A stretch of 64,000 nucleotides of DNA from Candidatus Enterococcus leclercqii (GTDB lineage Bacteria; Bacillota; Bacilli; Lactobacillales; Enterococcaceae): the NCBI RefSeq assembly GCF_009933135.1, contig NZ_MAEH01000014.1, positions 372,001 through 436,000 of the forward strand. The letters run 5' to 3'. The notes beneath the pieces are model-generated. The model made no database searches. It was not told the origin of the DNA and saw nothing but the letters and a program-made list of their open reading frames with translations. The position numbers were made by a program, and so were the translations under genes. The number at the start of each line of letters is the position of its first letter. Position 1 is the first letter of the stretch. Shown here piece by piece: positions 37,232 to 46,703 of the stretch.

Positions 37232-37780
37232 TTATTTTACAGCATTTTTATCACGATTGCGGACTTTCTTTGTCCAAAAACCACCGGAAATATATTTTGG
37301 CTCATAGGAGATGACAAAAGCCCGAGCTTCAATATCTTTAATCAATCGATAAAGCTCCTGTTCATTTTTTCGAGAAGAGAGGATCTCCAATAAAATCCGT
37401 TCCCCCTCCAATCCCTGGGCGACACTTTGCGTAACACCATAACCGTGGTCTCGAAGTGTTGCGGGCATTTGGCGGTCGACTTCGCTATCTGAAGGAAGGA
37501 TGACGGTCACCATAATATAGCCAAGCGCTAACCGGTCTTCAATTTTAATTCCAACACTGATTCCAACGGCATAACCAAGAGCATAAACTAAAAGATTCAG
37601 CGGATCATCTAAGCGATCCAGCACTAACGAAAGTCCCAAAATGTAAACGGTAATCTCAACCATGCTCAAAAGCGGTGCAATGATTCGGTACCCTTTCATC
37701 GTCAATAAAAATCGTAAAGTGTTCAAAGTAACGTAAACAAAGTTGATTCCAAAAATCATGCCTAGCATTTTTATATCCAA
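37232..37780 (-). CDS. UPF0316 / DUF2179 membrane protein (YebE-like)
   Basis: About 182 aa: an N-terminal membrane part with three helices (FINFVYVTLNTLRF-like region, MVEITVYILGLSLVL, LLVYALGYAVGISVG) and a soluble C-terminal DUF2179-type domain (RDHGYGVTQSVAQGLEGERILLEILSSRK), the YitT/YebE-type ligand-binding fold. The function is unknown. The start is unclear: GTG at 37789 is one base from AAAGGAG, whereas TTG at 37780 has ~10 nt, so TTG is used. Divergent from the glycogen operon. Confidence 0.75.
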   Translation of the reverse strand: MDIKMLGMIFGINFVYVTLNTLRFLLTMKGYRIIAPLLSMVEITVYILGLSLVLDRLDDPLNLLVYALGYAVGISVGIKIEDRLALGYIMVTVILPSDSEVDRQMPATLRDHGYGVTQSVAQGLEGERILLEILSSRKNEQELYRLIKDIEARAFVISYEPKYISGGFWTKKVRNRDKNAVK

Positions 37781-38074
37781 AACAGCCACACTCCTTTATT
37801 TCTACCTTACCTTATGGTGCAGGGGAAAACAATCAAAGCGTCTTTTTCAGAAAAAAGGTATGGACATTACAGTAAGATGATTGAAAAATCTTATAAATCG
37901 CTATTGTTGTTGAATTACAACGTTTTTCACTGAGATAAAGTCAATCTATGTTATTTTCTTAATGAATAATGGCTTTTCCTACATAAATTTTAATTAATTA
38001 GCACAAGTTTGAAAAAACGTCAACAAGAAATATTCTGAAAAGTGATGAAACTTGATAAAACCCGTAAATTAACA

Positions 38075-38113
38075 TGTAAGCGGTTTATTTACGAAGGTTT
38101 GAAAACGAGAATA
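38075..38113 (+). promoter_or_regulatory. Two cre-like (CcpA) sites upstream of the glycogen operon
   Basis: TGTAAGCGGTTTAT (38075-38088) and TGAAAACGAGAATA (38100-38113) each match 12 of 14 positions of TGNAARCGNWWWCA. They lie 50-110 nt upstream of the predicted -10. A CGTAAAT/ATTTACG inverted repeat (38063-38093) overlaps the first. The rest of the 500-nt gap 37790-38296 is AT-rich, with no gene seen. Confidence 0.4.
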
Positions 38114-38165
38114 AATAATGCTTTTGAGTCAAGTGAACAATTTTATCTTTTTTGAAGGTTTATAC

Positions 38166-38193
38166 TTTCCAATGATTAAGATTATGTTATTAT
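38166..38193 (+). promoter_or_regulatory. Promoter of the glycogen operon
   Basis: TTTCCA (38166-38171), 16-nt spacer, TGT plus TATTAT (38188-38193), extended -10. The leader before glgB is ~95 nt. Confidence 0.45.
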
Positions 38194-38296
38194 TATATTA
38201 GAAAACGTTGGTTCCCGCAGTTGAAGGTGCTGTTGCTACCTTTTTTAGGGAAATGGATGTTTTGGACAGAATTACGCAGAAAGAAAGGGAAATGGT

Positions 38297-40228
38297 ATGG
38301 TTGAAGAAGTTGAAGGACAAGTACTCGAAGCAGAAGCCAGGTTTTTATCCGGTGAAAATTTCTATGCCCAGCATTTCTTAGGGTGTCACAAGCTTTCCTC
38401 CGGTGAGTATGTTTTCCGAGTATGGGCACCGAATGCACAACAAGTTTGGCTGGTGGGTGATTTCAACGCTTGGGATGATTCTTTGCCAATGCAGCGGCGA
38501 AACGACTCCGGCATTTGGGAGATTGTTACAGCCGTTGCCGTGACAGGACAGTTGTACAAATTCAAAGTTCGTCAAGCAAATGGACGCGAGATTTTTAAGA
38601 TTGATCCTTTTGCAGTCTTTTTTGAAAAAAGACCCCACGATGCTGCGGTAGTTTATGATATTCCTGAAAAGAAATGGAAAGACGGTTTGTGGATGGGGCG
38701 TAAAAAGCGCTCGAATCAGTTTAAACGACCGCTGAACATTTATGAAGTCCATGCCAGTTCTTGGAAGCATCATGATGATGGCACACCATATTCCTTTGCT
38801 GATTTGACTCGCGAATTGGTTCCCTATGTCAAGGAGATGGGCTACACCCACATCGAATTCATGCCGCTGATGGAGCATCCTTTGGGAATGAGTTGGGGAT
38901 ACCAGCTGATTGGTTACTTCGCGCTTAGCTCTTATTACGGCACGCCAGAAGAATTTCAAAATTTTGTAGAAGCCTGTCATCAAAACAATATCGGTGTCTT
39001 GGTCGATTGGGTGCCTGGTCACTTCTGCATTAACGATGATACCCTCCCTTATTACGACGGGACACCGACATTTGAATATGAAGATCCAGATCGGGCCAAA
39101 AACATCCGCTGGGGCTCCATCAATTTTGATTTAGGTAAGCCACAAGTCCAGAGTTTTCTGATTTCAAGTGCCATGTTTTGGATCGAGATGTATCATTTGG
39201 ATGGGATTCGGGTAGATGCTGTTTCTAACATGCTCTACCGGGATTACGACGAAGGGCCCTGGACCCCCAACCACGAAGGCGGTAATCGCAATTTTGAAGG
39301 TTTCTATTTTCTGCAAAAGCTAAATGCGGTTGTGAAGCTGGCCCATCCCGAGACAATTATGGTTGCCGAAGAGTCTTCTTCTGAAACAAAAGTGACAGGG
39401 ATGATTGAAACGGGTGCGTTGGGCTTTGATTACAAATGGAATATGGGCTGGATGAATGATGTGCTCCGCTTTTACGAAATGGACCCCATCTATCGCAAAG
39501 ATCACTTTAATCTGCTGACCTTTTCTTTCATGTATATGCTCAATGAAAACTATATCCTGCCATTGTCTCACGACGAAGTAGTCCACGGGAAAAAGAGCCT
39601 GATGCATAAAATGTGGGGAGATCGCTACAAACAGTTTTCACAGCTGCGTAATCTCTTTACCTATATGATTACACATCCCGGCAAAAAGCTGCTCTTTATG
39701 GGAAGTGAATGGGGGCAATTTTTGGAGTGGAAATATGATCATGGCCTGGAGTGGGTCGATCTTAAGGATCAGCTGAATAAAGACATGCAGCACTTCACTG
39801 CCACATTGAATCAGTTGTATAAAAATGAAAAAGCGCTGTGGGAACAAGAAGACAGTTGGGATACGATTGAAATTATTGATGCCGACAATACCGATGATTG
39901 TGTGCTTTCCTTTATCCGTAAAGGTAAGACCAAGAAGGATTTTCTGGTAATCGTCTTAAATCTGGCACCGGTGGAACGGCAAAACTTCGCGGTTGGAGTC
40001 CCTTATCCAGGAACTTATACCGAGGTGTTGAACACTGAAATGAAAGAATTTGGTGGAACCTGGACTAAGAATAATCCAGATTGTGTCACGGAAAATATAC
40101 CTTTCAAGCAATTCGACCATCAGATTCAAACGATTCTTCCCGCTCTGGGCGCATTGATTATTCGACCGCAAGAAGTGAATACTCGCAAACCGGCACAAAA
40201 AGCAACGACGAAGAAGATAAAAAAGTGA
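38297..40228 (+). CDS. glgB: 1,4-alpha-glucan branching enzyme
   Basis: Forms alpha-1,6 branches in glycogen. N-terminal CBM48-like domain ([21 protein letters not shown]), then a GH13 barrel with the branching-enzyme signatures: [17 protein letters not shown], nucleophile Asp307 in [11 protein letters not shown], acid/base Glu358 in VAEESSS, and Asp426 in [10 protein letters not shown], followed by the C-terminal beta domain. 643 aa. A Lys/Thr-rich tail ends the protein. GAAAGGGAAA is the ribosome site. First gene of the operon. Confidence 0.97.
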   Translation: MVEEVEGQVLEAEARFLSGENFYAQHFLGCHKLSSGEYVFRVWAPNAQQVWLVGDFNAWDDSLPMQRRNDSGIWEIVTAVAVTGQLYKFKVRQANGREIFKIDPFAVFFEKRPHDAAVVYDIPEKKWKDGLWMGRKKRSNQFKRPLNIYEVHASSWKHHDDGTPYSFADLTRELVPYVKEMGYTHIEFMPLMEHPLGMSWGYQLIGYFALSSYYGTPEEFQNFVEACHQNNIGVLVDWVPGHFCINDDTLPYYDGTPTFEYEDPDRAKNIRWGSINFDLGKPQVQSFLISSAMFWIEMYHLDGIRVDAVSNMLYRDYDEGPWTPNHEGGNRNFEGFYFLQKLNAVVKLAHPETIMVAEESSSETKVTGMIETGALGFDYKWNMGWMNDVLRFYEMDPIYRKDHFNLLTFSFMYMLNENYILPLSHDEVVHGKKSLMHKMWGDRYKQFSQLRNLFTYMITHPGKKLLFMGSEWGQFLEWKYDHGLEWVDLKDQLNKDMQHFTATLNQLYKNEKALWEQEDSWDTIEIIDADNTDDCVLSFIRKGKTKKDFLVIVLNLAPVERQNFAVGVPYPGTYTEVLNTEMKEFGGTWTKNNPDCVTENIPFKQFDHQIQTILPALGALIIRPQEVNTRKPAQKATTKKIKK

Positions 40229-40292
40229 CTGCTAAATCAGCAGATAACGAATAAAACGAGAGGGGGAAAGGTGAGAACTCATCACCGAAGAA

Positions 40293-41435
40293 ATGAAAAC
40301 AGAAATGTTAGCTATGATCCTGGCGGGAGGTCAAGGGACCCGCTTGGGAAAACTTACCAAAAATATTGCCAAGCCGGCGGTGCCGTTTGGAGGACGTTAC
40401 CGGATCATCGACTTTACTCTGAGTAATTGTGCCAATTCCGGCATCAAAAATGTTGGCGTCGTGACCCAATATCAACCACTGGCGTTGAATAGCCATATTG
40501 GAAATGGCGCCAGCTGGGGATTGGATGGCATTAATTCCGGCGTGACAATCCTGCAGCCTTATTCCAGTTCAGAAGGAAGCAAATGGTTTGAAGGAACAGC
40601 CCATGCAATCTACCAGAACATTGCTTATATCGACCAAATGGATCCGCAGTATGTGCTAGTCCTTTCTGGCGATCACATCTATAAGATGGATTATGAAGAA
40701 ATGTTGGAGAATCATAAAAAGAACAACGCTTCATTGTCAGTGGCAGTTATCGAAGTACCAATCCATGAAGCTTCCCGATTTGGGATTATGAATACGGATG
40801 AGAATGATCGAATCATCGAGTTTGAAGAAAAACCTGAAGAGCCTAAAAACAATTTGGCCTCCATGGGGATTTATATCTTTAATTGGGGCCGTCTGCGCAA
40901 TGTCTTGATGAATAGTTACAGTAAAGATGGACAGATGATTGACTTTGGTAAACACGTAATTCCATCTTATTTGGAAAGTGGCGAAAATGTCATTGCTTAT
41001 CGTTTCCAAGGCTATTGGAAAGATGTAGGGACCATCGATTCACTTTGGGAAGCCAATATGGAATTTATCGAACAAGACATGGAATTGGATATCCGTGATA
41101 AATCTTGGCGTGTTTATTCTAAAAATCCGATCTCACCACCGCACTTTTTGACTGCAACGGGTTCAGTAAAAGACTCTTTGATTACTGACGGTTGTTATAT
41201 TGCGGGAGATATTTCCCACACGATTCTTTCCGAAGATGTTCAAGTTAAAGAAGGATCACAAATCAGTGACAGTGTCATCATGCCGGGAGCGACAATCGGT
41301 AAAAATGTTCGGATTCACCGGACGATTGTGGGAGAAAATGCCATTATCGGGGACAATGCCGTGATCGACGGAACGGATGAAATCGCCGTAGTGGGTTATT
41401 CAGAAGTGATTGGAGTGACTGTTGATGAGAACTAA
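40293..41435 (+). CDS. glgC: Glucose-1-phosphate adenylyltransferase, catalytic subunit
   Basis: Makes ADP-glucose from glucose-1-phosphate and ATP, the committed step. The nucleotidyltransferase core has [45 protein letters not shown] and [18 protein letters not shown] follow; the C-terminus is a left-handed beta-helix. 380 aa. ATG at 40293 aligns with the Bacillus N-terminus but the local ribosome site is weak (GAAG); a stronger purine run lies ~22 nt away. The 3' end overlaps glgD by 11 nt. Confidence 0.95.
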   Translation: MKTEMLAMILAGGQGTRLGKLTKNIAKPAVPFGGRYRIIDFTLSNCANSGIKNVGVVTQYQPLALNSHIGNGASWGLDGINSGVTILQPYSSSEGSKWFEGTAHAIYQNIAYIDQMDPQYVLVLSGDHIYKMDYEEMLENHKKNNASLSVAVIEVPIHEASRFGIMNTDENDRIIEFEEKPEEPKNNLASMGIYIFNWGRLRNVLMNSYSKDGQMIDFGKHVIPSYLESGENVIAYRFQGYWKDVGTIDSLWEANMEFIEQDMELDIRDKSWRVYSKNPISPPHFLTATGSVKDSLITDGCYIAGDISHTILSEDVQVKEGSQISDSVIMPGATIGKNVRIHRTIVGENAIIGDNAVIDGTDEIAVVGYSEVIGVTVDEN

Positions 41436-42570
41436 TAAAATGTGTGCGATTTTGGGGAATTTGAACCGCTTTAAAGGCTTACTTCCTTTAACTGACAAGC
41501 GTCCTTTAGCGACCTTGCCCTTTGATTGCAAATACCGTTTGATTGATTTTAATCTGTCCAGTATTGTCAATGCGAATATCAATACTGTTTTCATGGTTTT
41601 TAACGAAGATGAAACGCAATCGGTATTCGACCATATCGGCGGCGGGAAAGAGTGGAATCTGGACGGGGTTCAAAACAGGTTCTTCATCCACGTTTATCAA
41701 GACTTCCTTAAACGTAAAGCAGAGGACAAACACTATTACGACACTGTGATTGACTACTTGCAAAAGTCTAAGTCTGAATACACGGTCTACATGGGCAGTA
41801 AAATGCTGTGCAATATCGATTTGCGAGCATTGTTGAAAATCCATCAAATGCAAAACAACGATATGACAGTCGTGTACAAACGAGTTGGGAAAGAGAACAT
41901 TCACCCAAGCGATCTATTATTGGATGTCGCTGAAGACGGTACGATTCAAAAAGCCATTTCTGCTCAGGATACAATCTTAGGCGAAGTGAATAATTTGTGT
42001 GCGGATATTTATATTGTCCAAACACAAGCTTTGATCGATGCATTGCGTAAAGGGCAAAATGAAGGGGAGTCCGTCAACATGGAGAGCTTCCTGCGTTCCA
42101 AGATTACTGAAGTTGACAGCTCGAGCTATGAATATACTGGCTACCTGAGCAATATTTACGATATGAAGACCTATTATCAAGCCAATATGGATATGTTGGA
42201 TACGCAAAAGTTCAATTCTCTGATGTATTCCAGTCAAAAAATCTACACCAAATTGAAAAATGAAGTCCCGACCTATTATTCTGAAGCCTCCGATGTTGAG
42301 AACAGTCAGTTTGCCTCCGGAAGCGTAATTGAAGGCAGCGTCAAAAACTCATTGGTTTCCCGCCAAACACAAATTAAACCACAGGCACAGGTAGATTCAT
42401 CAATTCTAATGGCTAATAATCAGATTGGCGCAGGCGCTGTCGTCCGTTATGCAATCTTAGATAAAAATGTGGTTGTAGAACCGGGTGTGAAAATCATTGG
42501 AACAAAAGAAGAGCCAATCGTCTTGAAAAAAGGCAGCCATGTCATCTCGGATATTTATGGAGGCGAATAA
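41425..42570 (+). CDS. glgD: GlgD, regulatory subunit of ADP-glucose pyrophosphorylase
   Basis: Paralogue of GlgC that lacks the full catalytic motif: in place of GGQGTRL it has [36 protein letters not shown], as in the Bacillus GlgC-GlgD pair, where GlgD stimulates GlgC. A beta-helix follows ([17 protein letters not shown]). 381 aa from ATG 41425, with GGAGTG 8 nt upstream; an adjacent TTG at 41422 is an alternative. Translationally coupled to glgC. Confidence 0.94.
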   Translation: MRTNKMCAILGNLNRFKGLLPLTDKRPLATLPFDCKYRLIDFNLSSIVNANINTVFMVFNEDETQSVFDHIGGGKEWNLDGVQNRFFIHVYQDFLKRKAEDKHYYDTVIDYLQKSKSEYTVYMGSKMLCNIDLRALLKIHQMQNNDMTVVYKRVGKENIHPSDLLLDVAEDGTIQKAISAQDTILGEVNNLCADIYIVQTQALIDALRKGQNEGESVNMESFLRSKITEVDSSSYEYTGYLSNIYDMKTYYQANMDMLDTQKFNSLMYSSQKIYTKLKNEVPTYYSEASDVENSQFASGSVIEGSVKNSLVSRQTQIKPQAQVDSSILMANNQIGAGAVVRYAILDKNVVVEPGVKIIGTKEEPIVLKKGSHVISDIYGGE

Positions 42571-42571
42571 C

Positions 42572-44002
42572 GTGAAGGTATTGTTTGCAGCAGCAGAATG
42601 TGCCCCTTTTTTTAAAACCGGCGGCTTAGGGGATGTGGCTTTTGCCCTGCCAAAAGAACTGGTCAAAAAAAAGGTGGATTGCCGAGTAATTCTACCTTTT
42701 TATCAAAAGATGCCTGAGGTGTATCGAGAAAAATGTGAAGACCTCTTCAACTTTACAGTGGCGGTAGGCTGGCGCAAGCAATATTGCGGGTTGAAACGTC
42801 TCATTTTGAACGAAGTCACCTACTATTTCATCGACAATCAGTATTATTTTGGACGTGAGGGAATATATGGTTATGGAGATGACGGGGAGCGCTATGCTTT
42901 CTTTCAATTAGCGGTAATTGAAGCGATGGAGCGTTTGGAATTTGTGCCGGATATTCTACACAGCAATGACTACCACACGGCGATGCTGCCATTTCTTCTC
43001 AAAGAAAAATATCGTTGGATAAAAGCATACTCCGGTATCAAAACAATTTTGACAATCCACAATATCGAGTTTCAAGGTTGGTATGAAGGTGGCAAGTTAG
43101 CTGATTGGTTTGGTGTCGGTATGGAGCGCTATGAAGACGGCACTGTGCGGATGAATAATTGTTTGAACTTTATGAAAGCGGGCATTTTGTACGCAGACCG
43201 AGTCAATACGGTAAGTCCCTCCTATGCAGAAGAAATCAAAACACCGGAATTTGGTGCGGGTCTTGATATCATCTTGCGAATGGAGTCGGGTAAGCTTTCA
43301 GGAATCTTAAATGGGATCGACTATGATCTAAATGATCCGGAAACCGATCCGCTGATTACCCATCATTTTTCCGCTGACGATCTCAGTGGCAAAGCAGCAA
43401 ACAAGGCGGAGCTGCAACAAACGATGGGCCTGCCAGTAAGGGAGGATGTGCCATTGATGGCAGTCGTCAGTCGTTTGACTCGCCAAAAAGGGTTCCATCT
43501 GCTTTTAGAAGAACTGCCGAATTTATTGCTGCAAGATGTCCAACTGGTGCTTTTAGGGACTGGTGATCCGGATTTTGAAGAAGGCTTCCGTTATTTTGCA
43601 GCCCAGCATCCGGATAAGCTGTCGGTGAGCATTTCCTTTGATGTCAAATTGGCACAACAGATGTATGCCGGAGCAGATATTTTCTTAATGCCTTCTGCTT
43701 TTGAACCTTGTGGGTTGTCGCAAATGATGGCGATGCGCTATGGTACATTGCCGGTTGTCCATGAAATCGGCGGGTTGAAGGATACCGTAATTCCTTTCAA
43801 TCCCGTCACTGGTACTGGAACTGGTTTTGGTTTTAGTGATTTCTCCAGCTATCAATGCATGAAGGCGATGGAAAAAGCAATCACCTTGTACCATCAATCA
43901 CAGCCTGCGTGGATGCGGCTGATGAAACAGGCGATGAGAACAGATTTTAGTTGGCAGACTGCCAGTGAAGAGTATTTAACACTTTACCAAAGTGTCAACT
44001 AA
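42572..44002 (+). CDS. glgA: Glycogen synthase
   Basis: GT5 glycosyltransferase that elongates glycogen from ADP-glucose. The N-terminal [30 protein letters not shown] contains the KTGGL ADP-glucose motif; [12 protein letters not shown] and [24 protein letters not shown] mark the C-terminal Rossmann domain with the catalytic Glu. The start is GTG at 42572, 8 nt after GGAGG and one nt after the glgD stop; this gives 476 aa. The in-frame ATGs within glgD are not needed. Confidence 0.96.
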   Translation: MKVLFAAAECAPFFKTGGLGDVAFALPKELVKKKVDCRVILPFYQKMPEVYREKCEDLFNFTVAVGWRKQYCGLKRLILNEVTYYFIDNQYYFGREGIYGYGDDGERYAFFQLAVIEAMERLEFVPDILHSNDYHTAMLPFLLKEKYRWIKAYSGIKTILTIHNIEFQGWYEGGKLADWFGVGMERYEDGTVRMNNCLNFMKAGILYADRVNTVSPSYAEEIKTPEFGAGLDIILRMESGKLSGILNGIDYDLNDPETDPLITHHFSADDLSGKAANKAELQQTMGLPVREDVPLMAVVSRLTRQKGFHLLLEELPNLLLQDVQLVLLGTGDPDFEEGFRYFAAQHPDKLSVSISFDVKLAQQMYAGADIFLMPSAFEPCGLSQMMAMRYGTLPVVHEIGGLKDTVIPFNPVTGTGTGFGFSDFSSYQCMKAMEKAITLYHQSQPAWMRLMKQAMRTDFSWQTASEEYLTLYQSVN

Positions 44003-44035
44003 CACATTAAATGAAATAAGCGAATAATGGCGACG

Positions 44036-44164
44036 GGTCCATTGTGCTGTAAAACAGCAGTGATTTGTTCGGATCAGATGAGAAAAGAGCTGTGGCATTT
44101 GCTGCATGCAGCGCTTTTGTTACTCAATGATCCGAATACTTCTGCTACAGCACAAGTGAGGACC
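44036..44164. repeat. 129-nt near-complete inverted repeat between glgA and glgP
   Basis: Nested complementary arms run from GGTCC (44036-44040) to GGACC (44160-44164): TTGTGCTGT/ACAGCACAA (44042-44050 with 44147-44155), AGCAG/CTGCT (44056-44060 with 44142-44146), TTCGGATCA/TGATCCGAA (44068-44076 with 44128-44136), and an inner AAAAG-x-GCTG/CAGC-x-CTTTT. Small internal loops separate the stems. The RNA would fold into one long rod; as DNA it looks MITE-like. Neither a coding sequence nor a terminator T tract is present. The 278-nt gap also holds a TATAAA (44196-44201) that might serve an internal promoter. Confidence 0.6.
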
Positions 44165-44280
44165 TTGTCACCATTTTTTCGAAAACAAGTACGTTTATAA
44201 AACAACCGAAAGTGGCCAACGTTGTGCTACTTTTGGCAATGGGCCAAAACGGTGATTCTCGGACAATTGGAGTGGTGAAA

Positions 44281-46698
44281 ATGACAATGACGGTTAAAGG
44301 TTTTCAAAAAGAGTTGAAGCAGCGTTTAAGAGAAAAATATGCAATGGATATCAAAGATGCCTCCCCCCAGGAATTGTTTTACGTATTAGGTAGCGTGGTA
44401 AAAAAATACTATTCCAACGCTTGGACAGATACCTGGAAAGATTATCTGACGGCTGAGCAAAAACAGGTTTACTATTTTTCCATTGAGTTTTTACCTGGAA
44501 AAATGCTGAAAAGTAACTTGTTGAATCTAGGAATCCTTGACACAGTAACAAAGGGTTTGGAAGAGTTGTCGATTGATTTAAATGATCTGGTGGCAGTAGA
44601 AAAAGATATGGCCTTGGGAAATGGGGGCTTGGGTCGTTTGGCTTCCTGTTTTATGGACTCCATCGCTTCTTGTGGACTGCCCGGCAATGGCAACGGCATC
44701 CGCTATGATTATGGCCTGTTCAAACAGCGCTTTGTTGACGGTTATCAAGTTGAGTTGCCGGATGAGTGGCTGCGAACCGGTAATATCTGGGAGGTGCGGA
44801 AAGATTCCAAGGCAGTAGATGTTCGTTTTGGTGGCAATGTTTGGATGCAGGAAATGGCAGACGGCAGCTTGAAGCCGGTTTACGAAGATGTTCGTACCTT
44901 ACGGGCAGTTCCCTATGATACAGCCATTTTGGGTTATGAAAATCAGATTGTTAATACATTGCGCTTGTGGAGCGTAGAGATTCCTGCATCTGAAGAAGAC
45001 AAATACCGCAGCATTGAAGATCGACGACAGTTTGAAGACTTAACAGCTGTCTTGTATCCAGATGATTCCAACGAGCGGGGGCGACTGGTACGTTTAGCTC
45101 AAGAATACTTCTTTGTCTCGGCCGGGGTACAAAGTATTATGCGCTACTTCAAAAAATTGAATAAGCCTTTGACTTTGTTAAATGAGTATATCGCGATTCA
45201 CATCAATGATACCCATCCGGCTTTATGTATTCCGGAGATGATGCGCATTTTGATGGACGAGTATGACATGAGTTGGGAAAAGGCTGTTTCGGTTACCACC
45301 AAGGTCATGAGCTATACTAACCACACCATCATGGCAGAAGCTTTGGAAAAATGGTCAGTGGAGCTGATGAAAACCACCTTGCCGCGTATGTATCAGATTA
45401 TTGAAGAATTGGATCGCAGGTTTGTGGAGGAGTACAGTCGCTTCCATGATGATGAGCTGATTCAGCGAACCCGCATTATTCAAAATGGTCAGGTACACAT
45501 GGCGCATCTGTCGATTATTTATAGTCACAGCACCAATGGCGTGGCGAAACTTCACTCTGATCTGTTGAAAGAAGTCGTCTTGCACGATTTTTATGTCCTG
45601 TTTCCGGAGCGCTTCAATAACAAGACTAATGGCATTGCGCAACGTCGCTGGTCCCAATTAGCCAATCCAGCCCTGTCAACAGTTTTGGATGAAACAATCG
45701 GTACCAGCTGGCGCAAAGACAGCGATGACCTGAAATTGCTGAAAAACTATGCCGATGATGCCAGTGTCTTACAAAAGTTGGCAGATGCAAAATTGGTTAA
45801 CAAAAAAGCATTGGCCCGCTATATCAAAGACACAACGGGAATCGAGGTTTCAGCAAATGCCATTTTTGATGTCCAGATCAAAAGGCTCCACGCTTACAAG
45901 CGGCAATTACTGAATCTGTTGCATATCTTGAAGCTTTACTTTGATTTGAAAGAAGATCCCCAAAAAGCAATCAATCCTCGGGTATTCATCTTTGGAGCCA
46001 AGGCTGCACCAAGTTATACCTATGCTAAGTCAATCATCAAGGTCATCAACGAATGTGCAAATCTGATCAACAATGACCCGGACATCGACGGCAAACTCAA
46101 AATTGTCTTTTTGGAAAATTACAATGTGACCTTGGCGGAGCACATTATCCCGGCAGCAGATGTCAGTGAACAAATCTCATTGGCTTCTAAAGAGGCTTCT
46201 GGAACCAGCAATATGAAGCTGATGTTAAATGGCTCAATTACCGTCGCTACTCTAGACGGAGCCAATGTCGAAATTCGTGATGCAGTAGGTGACGAAAATA
46301 TCGTAATTTTCGGTCTGACAGAAGAAGAAGTGTATGCCTACTATGAAAACAACGACTATTCTGCGCTGAAAATTTATGAAGACTCTCCTATCCTGCAGCG
46401 CGTCTTGAATGCCTTCATTGACGGCTCCATTCCCAACATTCATTTTGAAGGACAGGAAATTTACGACTCTCTTTTGAAGTACAATGATGAGTATTTTCTG
46501 CTGCGGGATTTTCAGTCGTACGTTGAAGCACAGGAAAAGATCGATTGTTTGTATTCGGACAAAACCCGTTGGCAGGAAATGAGTTTGATTAATATCGCCA
46601 ATGCAGGTCGCTTCTCCTCAGACGACACAGTGATGCGCTATGCTGATGATATTTGGCAGATTGAACCCGTGGCAACCTTCACGAAGAAAAAGAGGTAA
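44281..46698 (+). CDS. glgP: Glycogen phosphorylase
   Basis: Releases glucose-1-phosphate from glycogen ends, PLP-dependent (GT35). The PLP lysine is Lys646 in EASGTSNMKLMLNG; GNGGLGRLASCFMDS near the N-terminus and INDTHPAL are family hallmarks. ATG at 44281 with GGAG 8 nt upstream gives 805 aa; the in-frame GTG at 44212 lacks a ribosome site and would add a non-conserved leader. It lies after the long inverted repeat, which may separate its expression from the synthesis genes. Confidence 0.95.
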   Translation: MTMTVKGFQKELKQRLREKYAMDIKDASPQELFYVLGSVVKKYYSNAWTDTWKDYLTAEQKQVYYFSIEFLPGKMLKSNLLNLGILDTVTKGLEELSIDLNDLVAVEKDMALGNGGLGRLASCFMDSIASCGLPGNGNGIRYDYGLFKQRFVDGYQVELPDEWLRTGNIWEVRKDSKAVDVRFGGNVWMQEMADGSLKPVYEDVRTLRAVPYDTAILGYENQIVNTLRLWSVEIPASEEDKYRSIEDRRQFEDLTAVLYPDDSNERGRLVRLAQEYFFVSAGVQSIMRYFKKLNKPLTLLNEYIAIHINDTHPALCIPEMMRILMDEYDMSWEKAVSVTTKVMSYTNHTIMAEALEKWSVELMKTTLPRMYQIIEELDRRFVEEYSRFHDDELIQRTRIIQNGQVHMAHLSIIYSHSTNGVAKLHSDLLKEVVLHDFYVLFPERFNNKTNGIAQRRWSQLANPALSTVLDETIGTSWRKDSDDLKLLKNYADDASVLQKLADAKLVNKKALARYIKDTTGIEVSANAIFDVQIKRLHAYKRQLLNLLHILKLYFDLKEDPQKAINPRVFIFGAKAAPSYTYAKSIIKVINECANLINNDPDIDGKLKIVFLENYNVTLAEHIIPAADVSEQISLASKEASGTSNMKLMLNGSITVATLDGANVEIRDAVGDENIVIFGLTEEEVYAYYENNDYSALKIYEDSPILQRVLNAFIDGSIPNIHFEGQEIYDSLLKYNDEYFLLRDFQSYVEAQEKIDCLYSDKTRWQEMSLINIANAGRFSSDDTVMRYADDIWQIEPVATFTKKKR

Positions 46699-46703
46699 AA
46701 AAG

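Noticed and set aside
37166-37393. 75-aa plus-strand frame over the UPF0316 gene
   Set aside because: Antisense to a well-supported membrane-protein gene and lacks a ribosome site.
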